Below are positions 31,657 through 38,754 of a stretch of DNA of 38,754 nt, one piece after another. Both the position numbers and the translations under genes were made by a program. How positions within the stretch are numbered: position 1 is the stretch's first letter; every line of letters starts with the position of its first letter. Source of the stretch: Candidatus Eiseniibacteriota bacterium. Lineage in GTDB: Bacteria; Eisenbacteria; RBG-16-71-46. The notes below the pieces were generated by a model that made no database searches, had not been told where the DNA came from, and saw only the letters and a list, made by a program, of their open reading frames with translations. The stretch is from contig JACRIW010000079.1 in assembly GCA_016215625.1 (NCBI GenBank), positions 1 through 38,754 on the forward strand, written 5' to 3'.

Positions 31657-33366
31657 TCAGTCTTCGCCCTGCCGCCGCACCCAAGTGGCCACGCCCTGCA
31701 TGTCGAGTTGGAGCCCCTCGACAGCCGTGAGCTGCTTCTCGGTCAACGACCGGCTGCTGAAGCTCATGGAGATAGTGGCGTCTGCCCGAACTTTAGTGTC
31801 TTCGTAGTTGTCCAGCCAAAGTCGGGTCCCGCCCTCGAGGAGGGTCATGCCTCGGACGAATCCCCTCTCGGTGGCGTCGGAATAAGCATCGACCATTGCG
31901 AAGATTCGAGACTCGTAGACGCGCCCCGTGCGAGAAACTCCTGGGGCGTAGCCCGAGGTGTTTGCCGTACCGCCAAATGTCGGTGCAGGTGCGATCGACC
32001 ACGCACTCAGCGTGATCCTCACCACAAGCTCACCCTGCGAGTTGAGGCCGTCGAAAGTGAATCCCCGCGGGTAAAGCCCGACCCGCGTCTCGCGGGCTCG
32101 CACGATTCGCGCCTCGATGTCAGGGTGCGTTGCGAATGCATCAGGTCGACTGGGAAGGTTCCCTTCGGTCGTCTCCCCGTACTGCATCTTCGACATGAAG
32201 AGATCGAAGCCCCGGCTGCCGTCCGAGAGTCCCGCACCGGCGAGGTACAACATGGAATAGGCGTCGGCCTCTTCCTCGTTGTTGCGACCGTGTCCCACCA
32301 CCGCAATTTCGTTCGCGACCGTTCCGAGGTTTGTCACGAGGTCCATGAGCTGGCTGCCCGTAGAGGGGCTTGCATCCTGTGACGCCGCTGCTGCGCCAAC
32401 GAGAAGCGCGGCGATCGCCACTCCTCGTTGATTGTCGATCCTCGAGCGAAACGCCTGATAGGCATGGCGCCTTTCGCAGTGGGCGATCTCATGCGCGAGC
32501 AGCGCTTCCAGTTCGCTCTCGGTCTCGATCACGGCCAGGGCCCCCGTGGTGACGTAAATCATCCCGGTCGGGCACGCGAACGCGTTTGGTGCGGCATCGC
32601 GAACGATTCCGAAAACATAGTCGTAGCCGCGAAGAGGCATCGGCCAACGAGCCAGCACTCGTCGGCCAGCCTCTTCGACTCGCGTTCGTTCGGGGTGAGT
32701 TTCCGCTTCCGGCGCCATTTGGAAAACCTCGGCCCGAGCCATGCGCCCGAGCTCTCGCTCGGTCGAGTAGTCCGGAATACCGATGTAGCTCTTCGGCGGA
32801 AAGCAGAGCACGCACACGGAGTAGCCCTGTCGGGACGACTCCTCCAACGACCCGAAGTAGTCACGTACGGAAGCGTCGGGCAGGTGATTGCAATCCGACA
32901 GGTGCACCCGTCGGCTCACTCGACTGGCGACGATCGGCTGAGGAAGTGCGTCGGTGCGAAGTTCGGGCGATAGACGAGCAAGGCCTGCCGCGACCGCGGT
33001 GATCGTGAGTGCCTTCCCATCCGTGGCCTCGATCGCGAATCGAAGCGTCCCGAAGCGTTTCGATTTGAAGGCGCCCTCGACCGCGGTCGAACTCGACGGC
33101 AACAGGGACTTGAGCTCCACTCCCTCCGCGGCTCCGATCCGGAAGAATCGCTTCGATTTCAGCAGTACTCGAAACTGGCGAGAGGAATCGGCGAGGTAGT
33201 AAAGCGCGGCATTCGACGTGCGTGGCGGCTCGACGGTGAGCGCGAGCTTTCGCTTGGTGTTCCTCAGCGAATCCACCGAGCTTCCGAAGGCGCTTCCGAC
33301 TTGCGCCTGCGCGCTTGCCCCAAGCAACAGACTACAAAACGTCACCAGAAGAACACGCTTGAACAT
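31657..33366 (-). CDS. secreted M48-family zinc metalloprotease with Ada-like cysteine cluster
   Basis: A 569-residue exported protein: signal peptide 1-22 and a strong AAGGAGGGAG before ATG 33366. Residues 25-150 are beta-rich and unassigned. Residues 151-190 form a cysteine cluster (VHLSDCNHL, then SRQGYSVCVLCFPP; His155, Cys159, Cys185, Cys188) like the Ada-type zinc-binding module. The M48 protease domain spans about 225-425 with HEIAHCERRH (292-301) and the third ligand in NNEEEADAYSMLYL (about 364). A beta-rich region (430-569) follows. M48 proteins of this kind (BepA-like) act in outer-membrane quality control. Base composition is lower than in the neighbours (33 to 35 of 60 G or C in sampled lines, against 44 of 60 in cinA and the 33571 gene), which suggests later acquisition. 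Confidence 0.87.
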   Translation of the reverse strand: MFKRVLLVTFCSLLLGASAQAQVGSAFGSSVDSLRNTKRKLALTVEPPRTSNAALYYLADSSRQFRVLLKSKRFFRIGAAEGVELKSLLPSSSTAVEGAFKSKRFGTLRFAIEATDGKALTITAVAAGLARLSPELRTDALPQPIVASRVSRRVHLSDCNHLPDASVRDYFGSLEESSRQGYSVCVLCFPPKSYIGIPDYSTERELGRMARAEVFQMAPEAETHPERTRVEEAGRRVLARWPMPLRGYDYVFGIVRDAAPNAFACPTGMIYVTTGALAVIETESELEALLAHEIAHCERRHAYQAFRSRIDNQRGVAIAALLVGAAAASQDASPSTGSQLMDLVTNLGTVANEIAVVGHGRNNEEEADAYSMLYLAGAGLSDGSRGFDLFMSKMQYGETTEGNLPSRPDAFATHPDIEARIVRARETRVGLYPRGFTFDGLNSQGELVVRITLSAWSIAPAPTFGGTANTSGYAPGVSRTGRVYESRIFAMVDAYSDATERGFVRGMTLLEGGTRLWLDNYEDTKVRADATISMSFSSRSLTEKQLTAVEGLQLDMQGVATWVRRQGED

Positions 33367-33570
33367 GCTTGCACTCCCTCCTTCGATATCTGACGCGGAT
33401 CATCGTCACATGCTCGACCGGGGGAAATCAGAGCGCCGCAAGCCTAACTCAAGAGGCCTGGGTGCTTTCCATACGGCGAGCTTTGCACGGGGGACCCGGG
33501 CGGGCGCGGCGCTCCGTGCTACGGTCGCGCCGTCCGCCCCGCGCTTCCACCGCCCGTTCGAGGTTTTCCC

Positions 33571-34548
33571 ATGCTCCGCCCGATCGCCCTGCTCCTGCCG
33601 GCGTCCCTCGCCGCCGCCGTGGCCCTCGCCGCCCCCGCCGCCCGCTCTCCGCGCGCGCCTGCACCCAAGCCGGCCGCCCCTGCCGCCGCGCCGTCCTTCT
33701 CCGCCTGGTGGCACGACGGCAAGGCCGAACTGAACGGCTATCGCGTGACCGTGCAGCGCTACGGGGCGCCGCGCACGGCCCGCGCGGTGGCGATCTACGT
33801 TACCGAACCCTTCAGCGGCTCGCGCCACGTGAAGCTCGACGACCCGGCGAAGACTCCGGCCGACGCCGTGGACGTGCTCAAGCTGAACCTCACGCGAGAC
33901 TTCCAGACGGGCGTGTACGACTACCACACGATGCTGTCGGTGTTCTCGCAGACGCGCGACTTCTCGCCGCTCAAGGTCGCCTTCACGAGCAGCGAGTGGT
34001 GCGGCCAGGTGTACGAGGAGCTGCACTTCTGGAGCGGCTTCACGCAGCACAAGCTCTTCAGCTACTTCGAAGGGGAGTCGTCCGAGCGCAAGGGCCCCTA
34101 CCCCGCGAGCGGCGTCGCCGAGGACAACCTCTGGATCACGCTGCGCGGCCTGAACGGCGCCTATCTCGCGCCCGGCACGAAGCGCACGGTGCCCTACCTC
34201 GCCGGCGCGTTCTGGCGGCGGCTCGCGCATCGCGACGCCGACTGGACGAAGGCGTCCATCGAGCGCCTCGCGCGGCCCGAGCGCGTCACGGTGCCCGCGG
34301 GCACGTTCGTGGCGGAGGTCTACGAAGTGCGCCCGAGCGACGGCCGGGTCGGCCGCTTCTGGATCGAGCAGGCCCACCCGCGGCGCATCGTGCGCTGGCA
34401 GTGGACCGCGCCGGGCGCGGGCGCGCCGATGGGCGGCACGGACGCGGGCGAACTCACGGGCACCACGCGCCTCGACTACTGGCGCACGCACGCCCCCGGC
34501 GACGAGAAGCTGCTCGAATCGATCGGGCTCGGCCCCGCCGTGAAGTGA
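33571..34548 (+). CDS. conserved secreted protein of unknown function
   Basis: A 325-residue protein with a signal peptide (MLRPIALLLPASLAAAVALA) and a Pro/Ala linker to about 42. The body has recognisable conserved-looking blocks: WWHDGKAELNGYRVTVQRYG, AIYVTEPFSGSRHVKLDD, VLKLNLTRDFQTGVYDYHTM, SSEWCGQVYEELHFW and VPAGTFVAEVYEV. From memory similar proteins occur in Bacteroidota and Gemmatimonadota and are sometimes misnamed as Maf septum inhibitors; nothing here resembles Maf. The late part (GTFVAEVYEV to GELTGTTRLDYWRTH) reads like a lipid-binding or DUF3108-like barrel. It is the only plus-strand gene in the right half, divergent from M48 and convergent by 3 bp with the gene at 34552. Confidence 0.8.
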   Translation: MLRPIALLLPASLAAAVALAAPAARSPRAPAPKPAAPAAAPSFSAWWHDGKAELNGYRVTVQRYGAPRTARAVAIYVTEPFSGSRHVKLDDPAKTPADAVDVLKLNLTRDFQTGVYDYHTMLSVFSQTRDFSPLKVAFTSSEWCGQVYEELHFWSGFTQHKLFSYFEGESSERKGPYPASGVAEDNLWITLRGLNGAYLAPGTKRTVPYLAGAFWRRLAHRDADWTKASIERLARPERVTVPAGTFVAEVYEVRPSDGRVGRFWIEQAHPRRIVRWQWTAPGAGAPMGGTDAGELTGTTRLDYWRTHAPGDEKLLESIGLGPAVK

Positions 34549-34551
34549 CGC

Positions 34552-34899
34552 TCAGCCCGCCTCGTGCACGGCGCGGTGGCGCAGCAGTTCGGCCCACCGC
34601 ACTTCGGGCGCGAGCAGCGTGGCCCCCGACTCGCGGTTCCACACCGACGAGCGGTCGTCCGCGTCACCGCCGTGCGTCCAGCCGCGCGGCACGCTCGCGA
34701 CCACGGCGTCGAACGTCTCCGGCGTGGGCGGCGACAGCAGCAGCGTGAACTCGACCAGCTCGGGCATGCGCGCGTAGCGCTCGGGCGGCGACGGTTCGGC
34801 CGGCTTCCACGCCGCGGCGGCCGCGAGCAGGCGCGGCGACAGCGCGGCGGCGGACGCGGCGTCCGGGCACTCGGCGAGCACGCGCAGCATCAGGATCAC
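34552..34899 (-). CDS. hypothetical protein downstream of kptA
   Basis: A 115-residue protein starting at GTG 34899 in a GTGA overlap with the kptA stop. It is rich in Ala, Pro and Arg, with no membrane segment and no motif recognised; blocks are MPELVEFTLLLSPPTPETFD, VVASVPRGWTHGGDADD and WNRESGATLLAPEVRWAEL. The overlap with kptA and continuous coding character support a real gene. The repeated pattern of Trp, acidic and hydrophobic residues suggests a small alpha/beta domain. Function unknown. Confidence 0.55.
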   Translation of the reverse strand: MILMLRVLAECPDAASAAALSPRLLAAAAAWKPAEPSPPERYARMPELVEFTLLLSPPTPETFDAVVASVPRGWTHGGDADDRSSVWNRESGATLLAPEVRWAELLRHRAVHEAG

Positions 34900-35456
34900 G
34901 AGACGTGCGCTTCCGCGGGCCAGAGCAGGAACTCGGCCGGCAGCGACCGCACGAGCCAGAGCTGGTTCTCGGAGAGGTGGAACACGACGCCGCGCTCGTG
35001 CGCCTCGAACGCGCGCACCGAGAGCACCACCGGACGGCCGTGCCGCGCACCGACGCGCGCGGCGGCCGCGGCGGTGGCCGACAGGTGCACGTATTGCCGC
35101 CCCGCGGGACGCAGGCCCTCGCGGCGGATGTGCTCGGCGAAGCGCGTCGCGGTGCCGTGATAGAGCAGCGCGGGTGGCACCGCGGGCGCGAGCCCGAGGT
35201 CCACGTCGATCGAATGCCCCTGCACGGCGCGGATGCGCGTGCCGTCCGCGCTGAGCGCGAAGCGGCGCTTGTCGTTGCCGGCGACCACCTCGGCGATCGT
35301 GGCCTCGTCGAGCTGGCGGCCGCGCTTGCGCGCGCCGGCGATCAGTTCGGCGACGCTCGCCCAGCCCTCGCGGTCGAGGTGCAACCCGATCGCCTCGGGC
35401 TCGTGGCGCAGCACGAAGCTCAGGAAGCGGCTGGTCTCGACGATCCGGTCACGCAC
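34896..35456 (-). CDS. kptA: RNA 2'-phosphotransferase (Tpt1/KptA family)
   Basis: A 186-residue protein starting at GTG 35456. The N-lobe has SRFLSFVLRHEPEAIGLHLD and GWASVAELI; the C-lobe has VPPALLYHGTATRFAEHI (YHGT), QYVHLSATAAAAARVG and the end LWLVRSLPAEFLLW. The catalytic Arg-His-Arg-Arg set typical of Tpt1 is in these motifs. The family removes an internal 2'-phosphate using NAD+, as in eukaryotic tRNA splicing; in bacteria the natural substrate is uncertain and may be phosphorylated or ADP-ribosylated ends. It overlaps the upstream membrane-protein gene by 8 nt and the downstream hypothetical by 4 nt. Confidence 0.92.
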   Translation of the reverse strand: MRDRIVETSRFLSFVLRHEPEAIGLHLDREGWASVAELIAGARKRGRQLDEATIAEVVAGNDKRRFALSADGTRIRAVQGHSIDVDLGLAPAVPPALLYHGTATRFAEHIRREGLRPAGRQYVHLSATAAAAARVGARHGRPVVLSVRAFEAHERGVVFHLSENQLWLVRSLPAEFLLWPAEAHVS

Positions 35457-35841
35457 CGGAACGCTCCCGCGCCTCGCGCTCGAACGGATTGTGCGCGTAG
35501 GGCGCGCGGCCGCGCGCGAGCTGCCACAGCGAGGCCAGCGCGTACGCGGGCGGCAGCAGCACGCCCCAGCGCTCGTACTGGCGCACGTGCACGTGCTCGT
35601 GCTCGCGCATCCGTTCGAGCACCTCGGGCGACACCGCGAGGATCACGTGCCCGAGCGTGATCGCGACGAACGCGACCGGCCGCGGCAGGGCGTTCACGAT
35701 CTGCCCGAGTTCGCCGCCCGTGCACTCGATCGCGCCGCGGTGCGCGCGCACGCGAGCGCCGCAGACGAGCGCGAGCAGCGCGCACGCGAGGCCGATCGCC
35801 GTGGCGGGCGCCGCCCACGCGTAGCCGAGCGCGCGCTTCAC
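35449..35841 (-). CDS. small membrane protein with HEXXH-type motif
   Basis: A 130-residue protein starting at GTG 35841 (GTGA overlap with the DUF5671 stop). There are two N-terminal hydrophobic segments (APATAIGLACALLALVCGA and PVAFVAITLGHVILAV). Then comes RMREHEHVHVRQYERWG, where HEHVH fits HEXXH, followed by a third hydrophobic stretch (LLPPAYALASLWQLARG) and NPFEREARERSG with an acidic residue suited to a third ligand. It may be a minimal membrane zinc peptidase, but the small size and lack of a known family make this tentative. Confidence 0.6.
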   Translation of the reverse strand: MKRALGYAWAAPATAIGLACALLALVCGARVRAHRGAIECTGGELGQIVNALPRPVAFVAITLGHVILAVSPEVLERMREHEHVHVRQYERWGVLLPPAYALASLWQLARGRAPYAHNPFEREARERSGA

Positions 35842-36902
35842 GGGCGGTTCGCGCGCTTGGCGACGAGGTCGAACATCGCGAGCCCCTTGCCGTGGCGCCA
35901 GCGCAGCGGCGTCGGGTTGCCGTACGCGTCGAGCGTGTCCGCGGTCGAGAACGACGCGCCGAGCTGGAAGCGCACGGAGTCCACGCGCTGGTAGGCGTAG
36001 TAGCGGCGCGTCTCGGGATCGCGGGGCACGCTCTCGGGCCCGCGGCCCGCGGTGGCGTCGAGTTCGGTGAGCGAACCCGGCACGGTCCCGTCGCGCTCGT
36101 ACGCGCGCTCGATCTGGTCGCGCAGCAGTTCGAGATCGCCCACGCGGCGCGAGTCGAGCTCGCGCCCGCGCGCGTGCCGCGGCGTGCCGATGCCGAGGAA
36201 CGACAGCGCGACCGTGAGCACGACGCCTGCCGCCCCCACGCGCCCGAGCCAGCCCGCGCGGCGCGGCGCGCCGTCCTGGTCCGCCTCGTCGCGGCGCAGG
36301 CCACTCAGGTAGTGACCGAAGACGATCCCGGCGATCGCGAACACGACCGCGGCCTTGAGCAGCGAGCGCGCCGTCTGCTCACCCGCGAGCAGCGAGCTGA
36401 GCACGCCCACGAAGTTGCCGATCAGCACCTGCGCGGCGACGAAGAGCGTGAGGTACGTGAGCCAGCGCCGCACGCCGCTCGCGCGCTTCTCGGGCTCCTC
36501 GGCCAGGCCGCGCGCGGCGATCGCCGACATCCACAGGTAGATCGGGAACGCGGTCACGGTCGCGGCGACCGCCCAGCGCATCGCCTGCACGGAGCCGCTG
36601 CCCGAGTACACCTGCGCGTCCCGCAGCCACTGCTCGATGAGCGCGAACAGGATCACGCCGGTCGAGAAGGCACTGGTGTAGAGCGACGCGAAGAGCAGCA
36701 GGTGCACGAACGCCTCGCGCGCGGAGAGCGACACGCGCCGGCGCGGCACGGGCACGCCGCCTTCGCCGTCCGACCATGCGCCGAGCGCGGCGTCGATCTC
36801 GTCGCGGCGCCAGCGCGCGGCGGTCAGCTGTGCGGCGATCGTCTCGCGGGACAACCCGCGCGCGAGCGCCTCGCGGACGTAGTGCTGGAGATCGGCGTTC
36901 AT
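35838..36902 (-). CDS. DUF5671-like membrane protein
   Basis: A 354-residue protein with the start at ATG 36902 behind GAGGAGGT. The N-terminus (1-45) is a helical pair (QHYVREALARGLSRETIAAQ) often seen before DUF5671. The membrane part (60-230) has four helices in the DUF5671 pattern, starting SLSAREAFVHLLLFASLYTS. A fifth helix (about 235-255) precedes a soluble C-terminal domain (265-354) with DLELLRDQIERAYERDGTVP and TRRYYAYQRVDSVRFQLGAS, resembling pilin-like or type II secretion-like globular parts. Function unknown. Confidence 0.75.
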   Translation of the reverse strand: MNADLQHYVREALARGLSRETIAAQLTAARWRRDEIDAALGAWSDGEGGVPVPRRRVSLSAREAFVHLLLFASLYTSAFSTGVILFALIEQWLRDAQVYSGSGSVQAMRWAVAATVTAFPIYLWMSAIAARGLAEEPEKRASGVRRWLTYLTLFVAAQVLIGNFVGVLSSLLAGEQTARSLLKAAVVFAIAGIVFGHYLSGLRRDEADQDGAPRRAGWLGRVGAAGVVLTVALSFLGIGTPRHARGRELDSRRVGDLELLRDQIERAYERDGTVPGSLTELDATAGRGPESVPRDPETRRYYAYQRVDSVRFQLGASFSTADTLDAYGNPTPLRWRHGKGLAMFDLVAKRANRP

Positions 36903-36915
36903 GGGTACCTCCTCG

Positions 36916-36974
36916 GCCTCCGGCCTCGGCATGCTTCGACTCGGCCAGACTGCGCCCGCGGGAATGCCGGAGGC
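36916..36974. repeat. 9-bp inverted repeat before the DUF5671 gene
   Basis: GCCTCCGGC (36916-36924) and GCCGGAGGC (36966-36974) are perfect complements, 41 nt apart, in the 98-bp gap. The left arm touches the ribosome site of the DUF5671 gene (36907-36914), so the structure could affect its translation, or terminate the preceding gene. Confidence 0.3.
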
Positions 36975-37000
36975 AAGTGCGGGCGGGCGGTCGCCGATGG

Positions 37001-37981
37001 TCAGCGCACGAACGCGAGCCGGCGCACGACGCGCCGGCCGCCGAACGTGGCGACTGCGAGGTACAACCCCGGCGCTTCGGACGGGCCGGGGCGCCACGTG
37101 AGCACGCGCCGCCCGGGCTCGAACTCGCCCTCGCCGAGCAGTGCGACGCGCCGTCCCTGCGTGTCGAGCACCTCGACCCGCGCCCGGCAGCGCGACCCGG
37201 GTGCGAACGCGACCGAGACTTCGCGCGTGAACGGATTGGGAGACGGGTGCAGCGTTCCCGCACCCATGGGAGGCGCCACGCTCGCGACCGCGGCGCCGGG
37301 CACGATCTCGTCCGCGACGATCACGAAGTCGTCGAAGTTCACGCCGGTCGAATCCGTCGTCGCGTCGTTGCGCAGTTCGATCGCCACCGATCGCACCGTG
37401 TCCGGCGGAAGGAACGCCTGCGTGAGCAGCTGGCCGTCCGCCCACACCGACACGAAGAAGCCCGAGCGCTCGATGCGCAGCACGCCGGCGTTCGAGGCCG
37501 CGGGCGAGCGGCCGTATGCGAAACCGGGCGGCTCGAGCCACGCGTGCCGGCCCGACGGGATCGCGTTCTGCTCGTCCGAGCGCACGGCTTCGACGAGTTG
37601 GTCCGGCAGCGTGACGGAGAGCCGCACCGAGTTGCCGGCGGGGCCGATCGCCCCGACGGGCGGCTGCAGCCGCGCGAGGCTGGCGCCGTGGTACTGCACC
37701 TCGACCGAGAAGCCTCCGAGCAGCGAGTGCCGCAGCAGCGCGCGCACCCACTGGCGGCCGACGTGGCTCGTGTCCACACCCTTCCGGAACCGCAACTCGC
37801 CCTCGATGTCGCCCACGACGTAGCGCGGAGCGTCGGACGATCGCACGACGAGCCAATGCTCCGGGCGCAGGCCCAGCGAGAAGTCGTCGTGGAACACCTC
37901 GGCGCGCCCGGACGTGGCGGGTCCCGCCAGCAGCGCGATGAGCAGGGCGAAACCCGATCGCCATGCGTTCGAGGGGCGCAT
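37001..37981 (-). CDS. secreted protein with C-terminal FlgD/T9SS-like sorting module
   Basis: A 326-residue exported protein: signal peptide 1-27 (FALLIALLAGPATSGRA-EV). Residues 28-230 form a lectin/LamG-like beta-sandwich (EVFHDDFSLGLRPEHWLVV, GVNFDDFVIVADEI) such as in secreted hydrolase accessory domains. The last 80 residues form the sorting module: LHPSPNPFTREVSVAF, RVEVLDTQGRRVALLGEGEF and LYLAVATFGGRRVVRRLAFVR. This PNPF...G.Y...L type of tail is characteristic of FCB-group secreted proteins. Target of the sandwich unknown. It precedes the DUF5671 gene and follows pgpA by 30 bp. Confidence 0.8.
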   Translation of the reverse strand: MRPSNAWRSGFALLIALLAGPATSGRAEVFHDDFSLGLRPEHWLVVRSSDAPRYVVGDIEGELRFRKGVDTSHVGRQWVRALLRHSLLGGFSVEVQYHGASLARLQPPVGAIGPAGNSVRLSVTLPDQLVEAVRSDEQNAIPSGRHAWLEPPGFAYGRSPAASNAGVLRIERSGFFVSVWADGQLLTQAFLPPDTVRSVAIELRNDATTDSTGVNFDDFVIVADEIVPGAAVASVAPPMGAGTLHPSPNPFTREVSVAFAPGSRCRARVEVLDTQGRRVALLGEGEFEPGRRVLTWRPGPSEAPGLYLAVATFGGRRVVRRLAFVR

Positions 37982-38011
37982 GTCACGACTCCGAGGAAAG
38001 GAAGAGCGGCG

Positions 38012-38491
38012 TCAGCCCAGCCAGTGCATCCCGAACTGCCCGAGGCCCCAGCGCAGCGCGTGGAACGCCACGCACGACACCACGCCGGCGATCGCGTCGT
38101 CGGCGACCACGCCGAATCCGCCGGGCAGGACCTGCGCCTCGCGGGCGCCGAGCGGCTTCCAGATGTCGAAGAGGCGGAACAGGAAGAACGCGGTCACGAA
38201 CGCCACGATCGTATGCGGCACGAAGAGCAGCGAGAGCGCCATGCCGACCGCCTCGTCGATGCTGATCGCGTTCGCGTCGTGCCCGAGTTCGTGCTCGGCC
38301 TCGCCGGCCGCCCAGATCGCGATCGCCGTGCCCACCACGAGCAGCACCGCGTACAGCCACACCGGGATCTGCGGCATCGCCGGCAGGAACCAGCCGATCG
38401 CGGCCACCACGGCGCTGCCGTAGGTCGCGCGCGGTCCGGGAATCAGTCCCACGGGACCGAGCATCGCGAGCCATTTACCGAACGTTCTCAT
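38012..38491 (-). CDS. pgpA: phosphatidylglycerophosphatase A
   Basis: A 159-residue membrane enzyme that removes the 5'-phosphate from phosphatidylglycerol phosphate. PgpA motifs are GLIPGPRATYGSAVVAAIGW, DANAISIDEAVGMALSLLFV, FRLFDIWKPLGAREAQVLPG and GGFGVVADDAIAGVVSC. Four membrane segments are visible. Its ATG overlaps the stop of the preceding partial gene (ATGA). In many bacteria pgpA precedes cinA-thpR-recA directly; here 6.5 kb lies between. Confidence 0.94.
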   Translation of the reverse strand: MRTFGKWLAMLGPVGLIPGPRATYGSAVVAAIGWFLPAMPQIPVWLYAVLLVVGTAIAIWAAGEAEHELGHDANAISIDEAVGMALSLLFVPHTIVAFVTAFFLFRLFDIWKPLGAREAQVLPGGFGVVADDAIAGVVSCVAFHALRWGLGQFGMHWLG

Positions 38492-38754
38492 AGTTGTCGG
38501 GGCTTTTCGGAAGGGCCGGGCGCCGTGGCCGGGGTGGCCGGGCGCGGTGCGGCCGCTGGAGGAGTGGGTGCGGCGACGCGCGGCAGTTGCGGCGGCGCCG
38601 GCGTGGCGATCGCGGGGCGCGGTGCGGCGCCCGGAGAAGCGGTGAGCGGCCGCGGCATCGGGAAGCGCGGCGAACGATAGGGCGCGGCGGCCGGCGCGGT
38701 GCGCACGGGCGCGGTGAGCGCGGGCCGTGCGGCGGGCGCCGCAGCCGGACGCGC
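38488..38754 (-). CDS. Pro/Ala-rich C-terminal tail of a gene cut by the window edge
   Basis: The minus-strand frame is open from the window end to TGA 38488, which overlaps the pgpA ATG. All 88 visible residues are Ala, Pro, Arg, Thr and Ser-rich (for example VAAPTPPAAAPRPATPAT) and end PSEKPRQL. It is therefore only a low-complexity tail; the product cannot be named. Its tight coupling to pgpA would fit a lipid or envelope gene such as pgsA, but that is a guess from synteny. Confidence 0.6.
   Translation of the reverse strand, partial: ARPAAAPAARPALTAPVRTAPAAAPYRSPRFPMPRPLTASPGAAPRPAIATPAPPQLPRVAAPTPPAAAPRPATPATAPGPSEKPRQL

Noticed and set aside
33571-34548. Assignment as Maf septum inhibitor
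   Set aside because: The protein is secreted and lacks the Maf nucleotide-binding motifs; the name comes from misannotation of similar proteins.
1-38754. Insertion sequences, prophage, toxin-antitoxin or defence genes
   Set aside because: No transposase, integrase, phage structural or restriction motifs were seen in any plausible frame.

Overview
The window is a gene-dense, very GC-rich bacterial chromosome segment. Nearly all genes lie on the minus strand, with frequent GTG and TTG starts and 1-4 nt overlaps (ATGA, GTGA, TTGA, TGATG). The protein at 37001-37981 ends in a FlgD/T9SS-like sorting module, and the recA promoter carries a dyad resembling the Fibrobacter LexA site. Together with the phototrophy-free, cytochrome-rich content this suggests the FCB side of the tree (Candidatus Eisenbacteria, Gemmatimonadota or Fibrobacterota relatives). 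That placement is inference; no 16S gene is present.

Layout from the left. At 1-3033 on the plus strand lie the C-terminal part of an N-acetylmuramoyl-L-alanine amidase with a second, dead amidase-like domain, and a TonB-family protein. From 3201 to 19355 everything is on the minus strand. Read in transcription order this is alaS, a 28-residue membrane ORF, rmlA, rfbD, gmhA, a UbiA-type DPPR synthase, ispE, spoVG, tRNA-Gln, prs, rplY, pth, rpsF, ssb, rpsR, a DUF2232 membrane protein, rplI, a PpiC-type isomerase, a DUF151 nuclease and a periplasmic binding protein. The order ispE-spoVG-prs-rplY-pth resembles the Bacillus ispE-purR-yabJ-spoVG-glmU-prs-ctc-pth cluster, with a tRNA-Gln gene between spoVG and prs.

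From 19527 to 25860 is the most unusual block: a minus-strand operon of four c-type cytochromes (2, 5, 4 and 6 CXXCH motifs, 17 in total), an NHL beta-propeller and a predicted outer-membrane beta-barrel. It looks like a porin-cytochrome conduit for electron transfer across the cell envelope. Together with two DinB-like proteins and a GNAT acetyltransferase (26193-27782) it separates recX from alaS, which are often neighbours.

From 27842 to 38491 the common pgpA-cinA-thpR-recA-recX order is kept, but between pgpA and cinA sits a second accessory block (31657-37981). It holds an M48 protease with an inserted Ada-like cysteine cluster and lower GC, a secreted protein of unknown function, kptA with small partners, a DUF5671 membrane protein and the sorting-domain protein. 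The window ends inside a Pro/Ala-rich tail of another gene. No CRISPR array, insertion sequence, rRNA or phage gene was seen.
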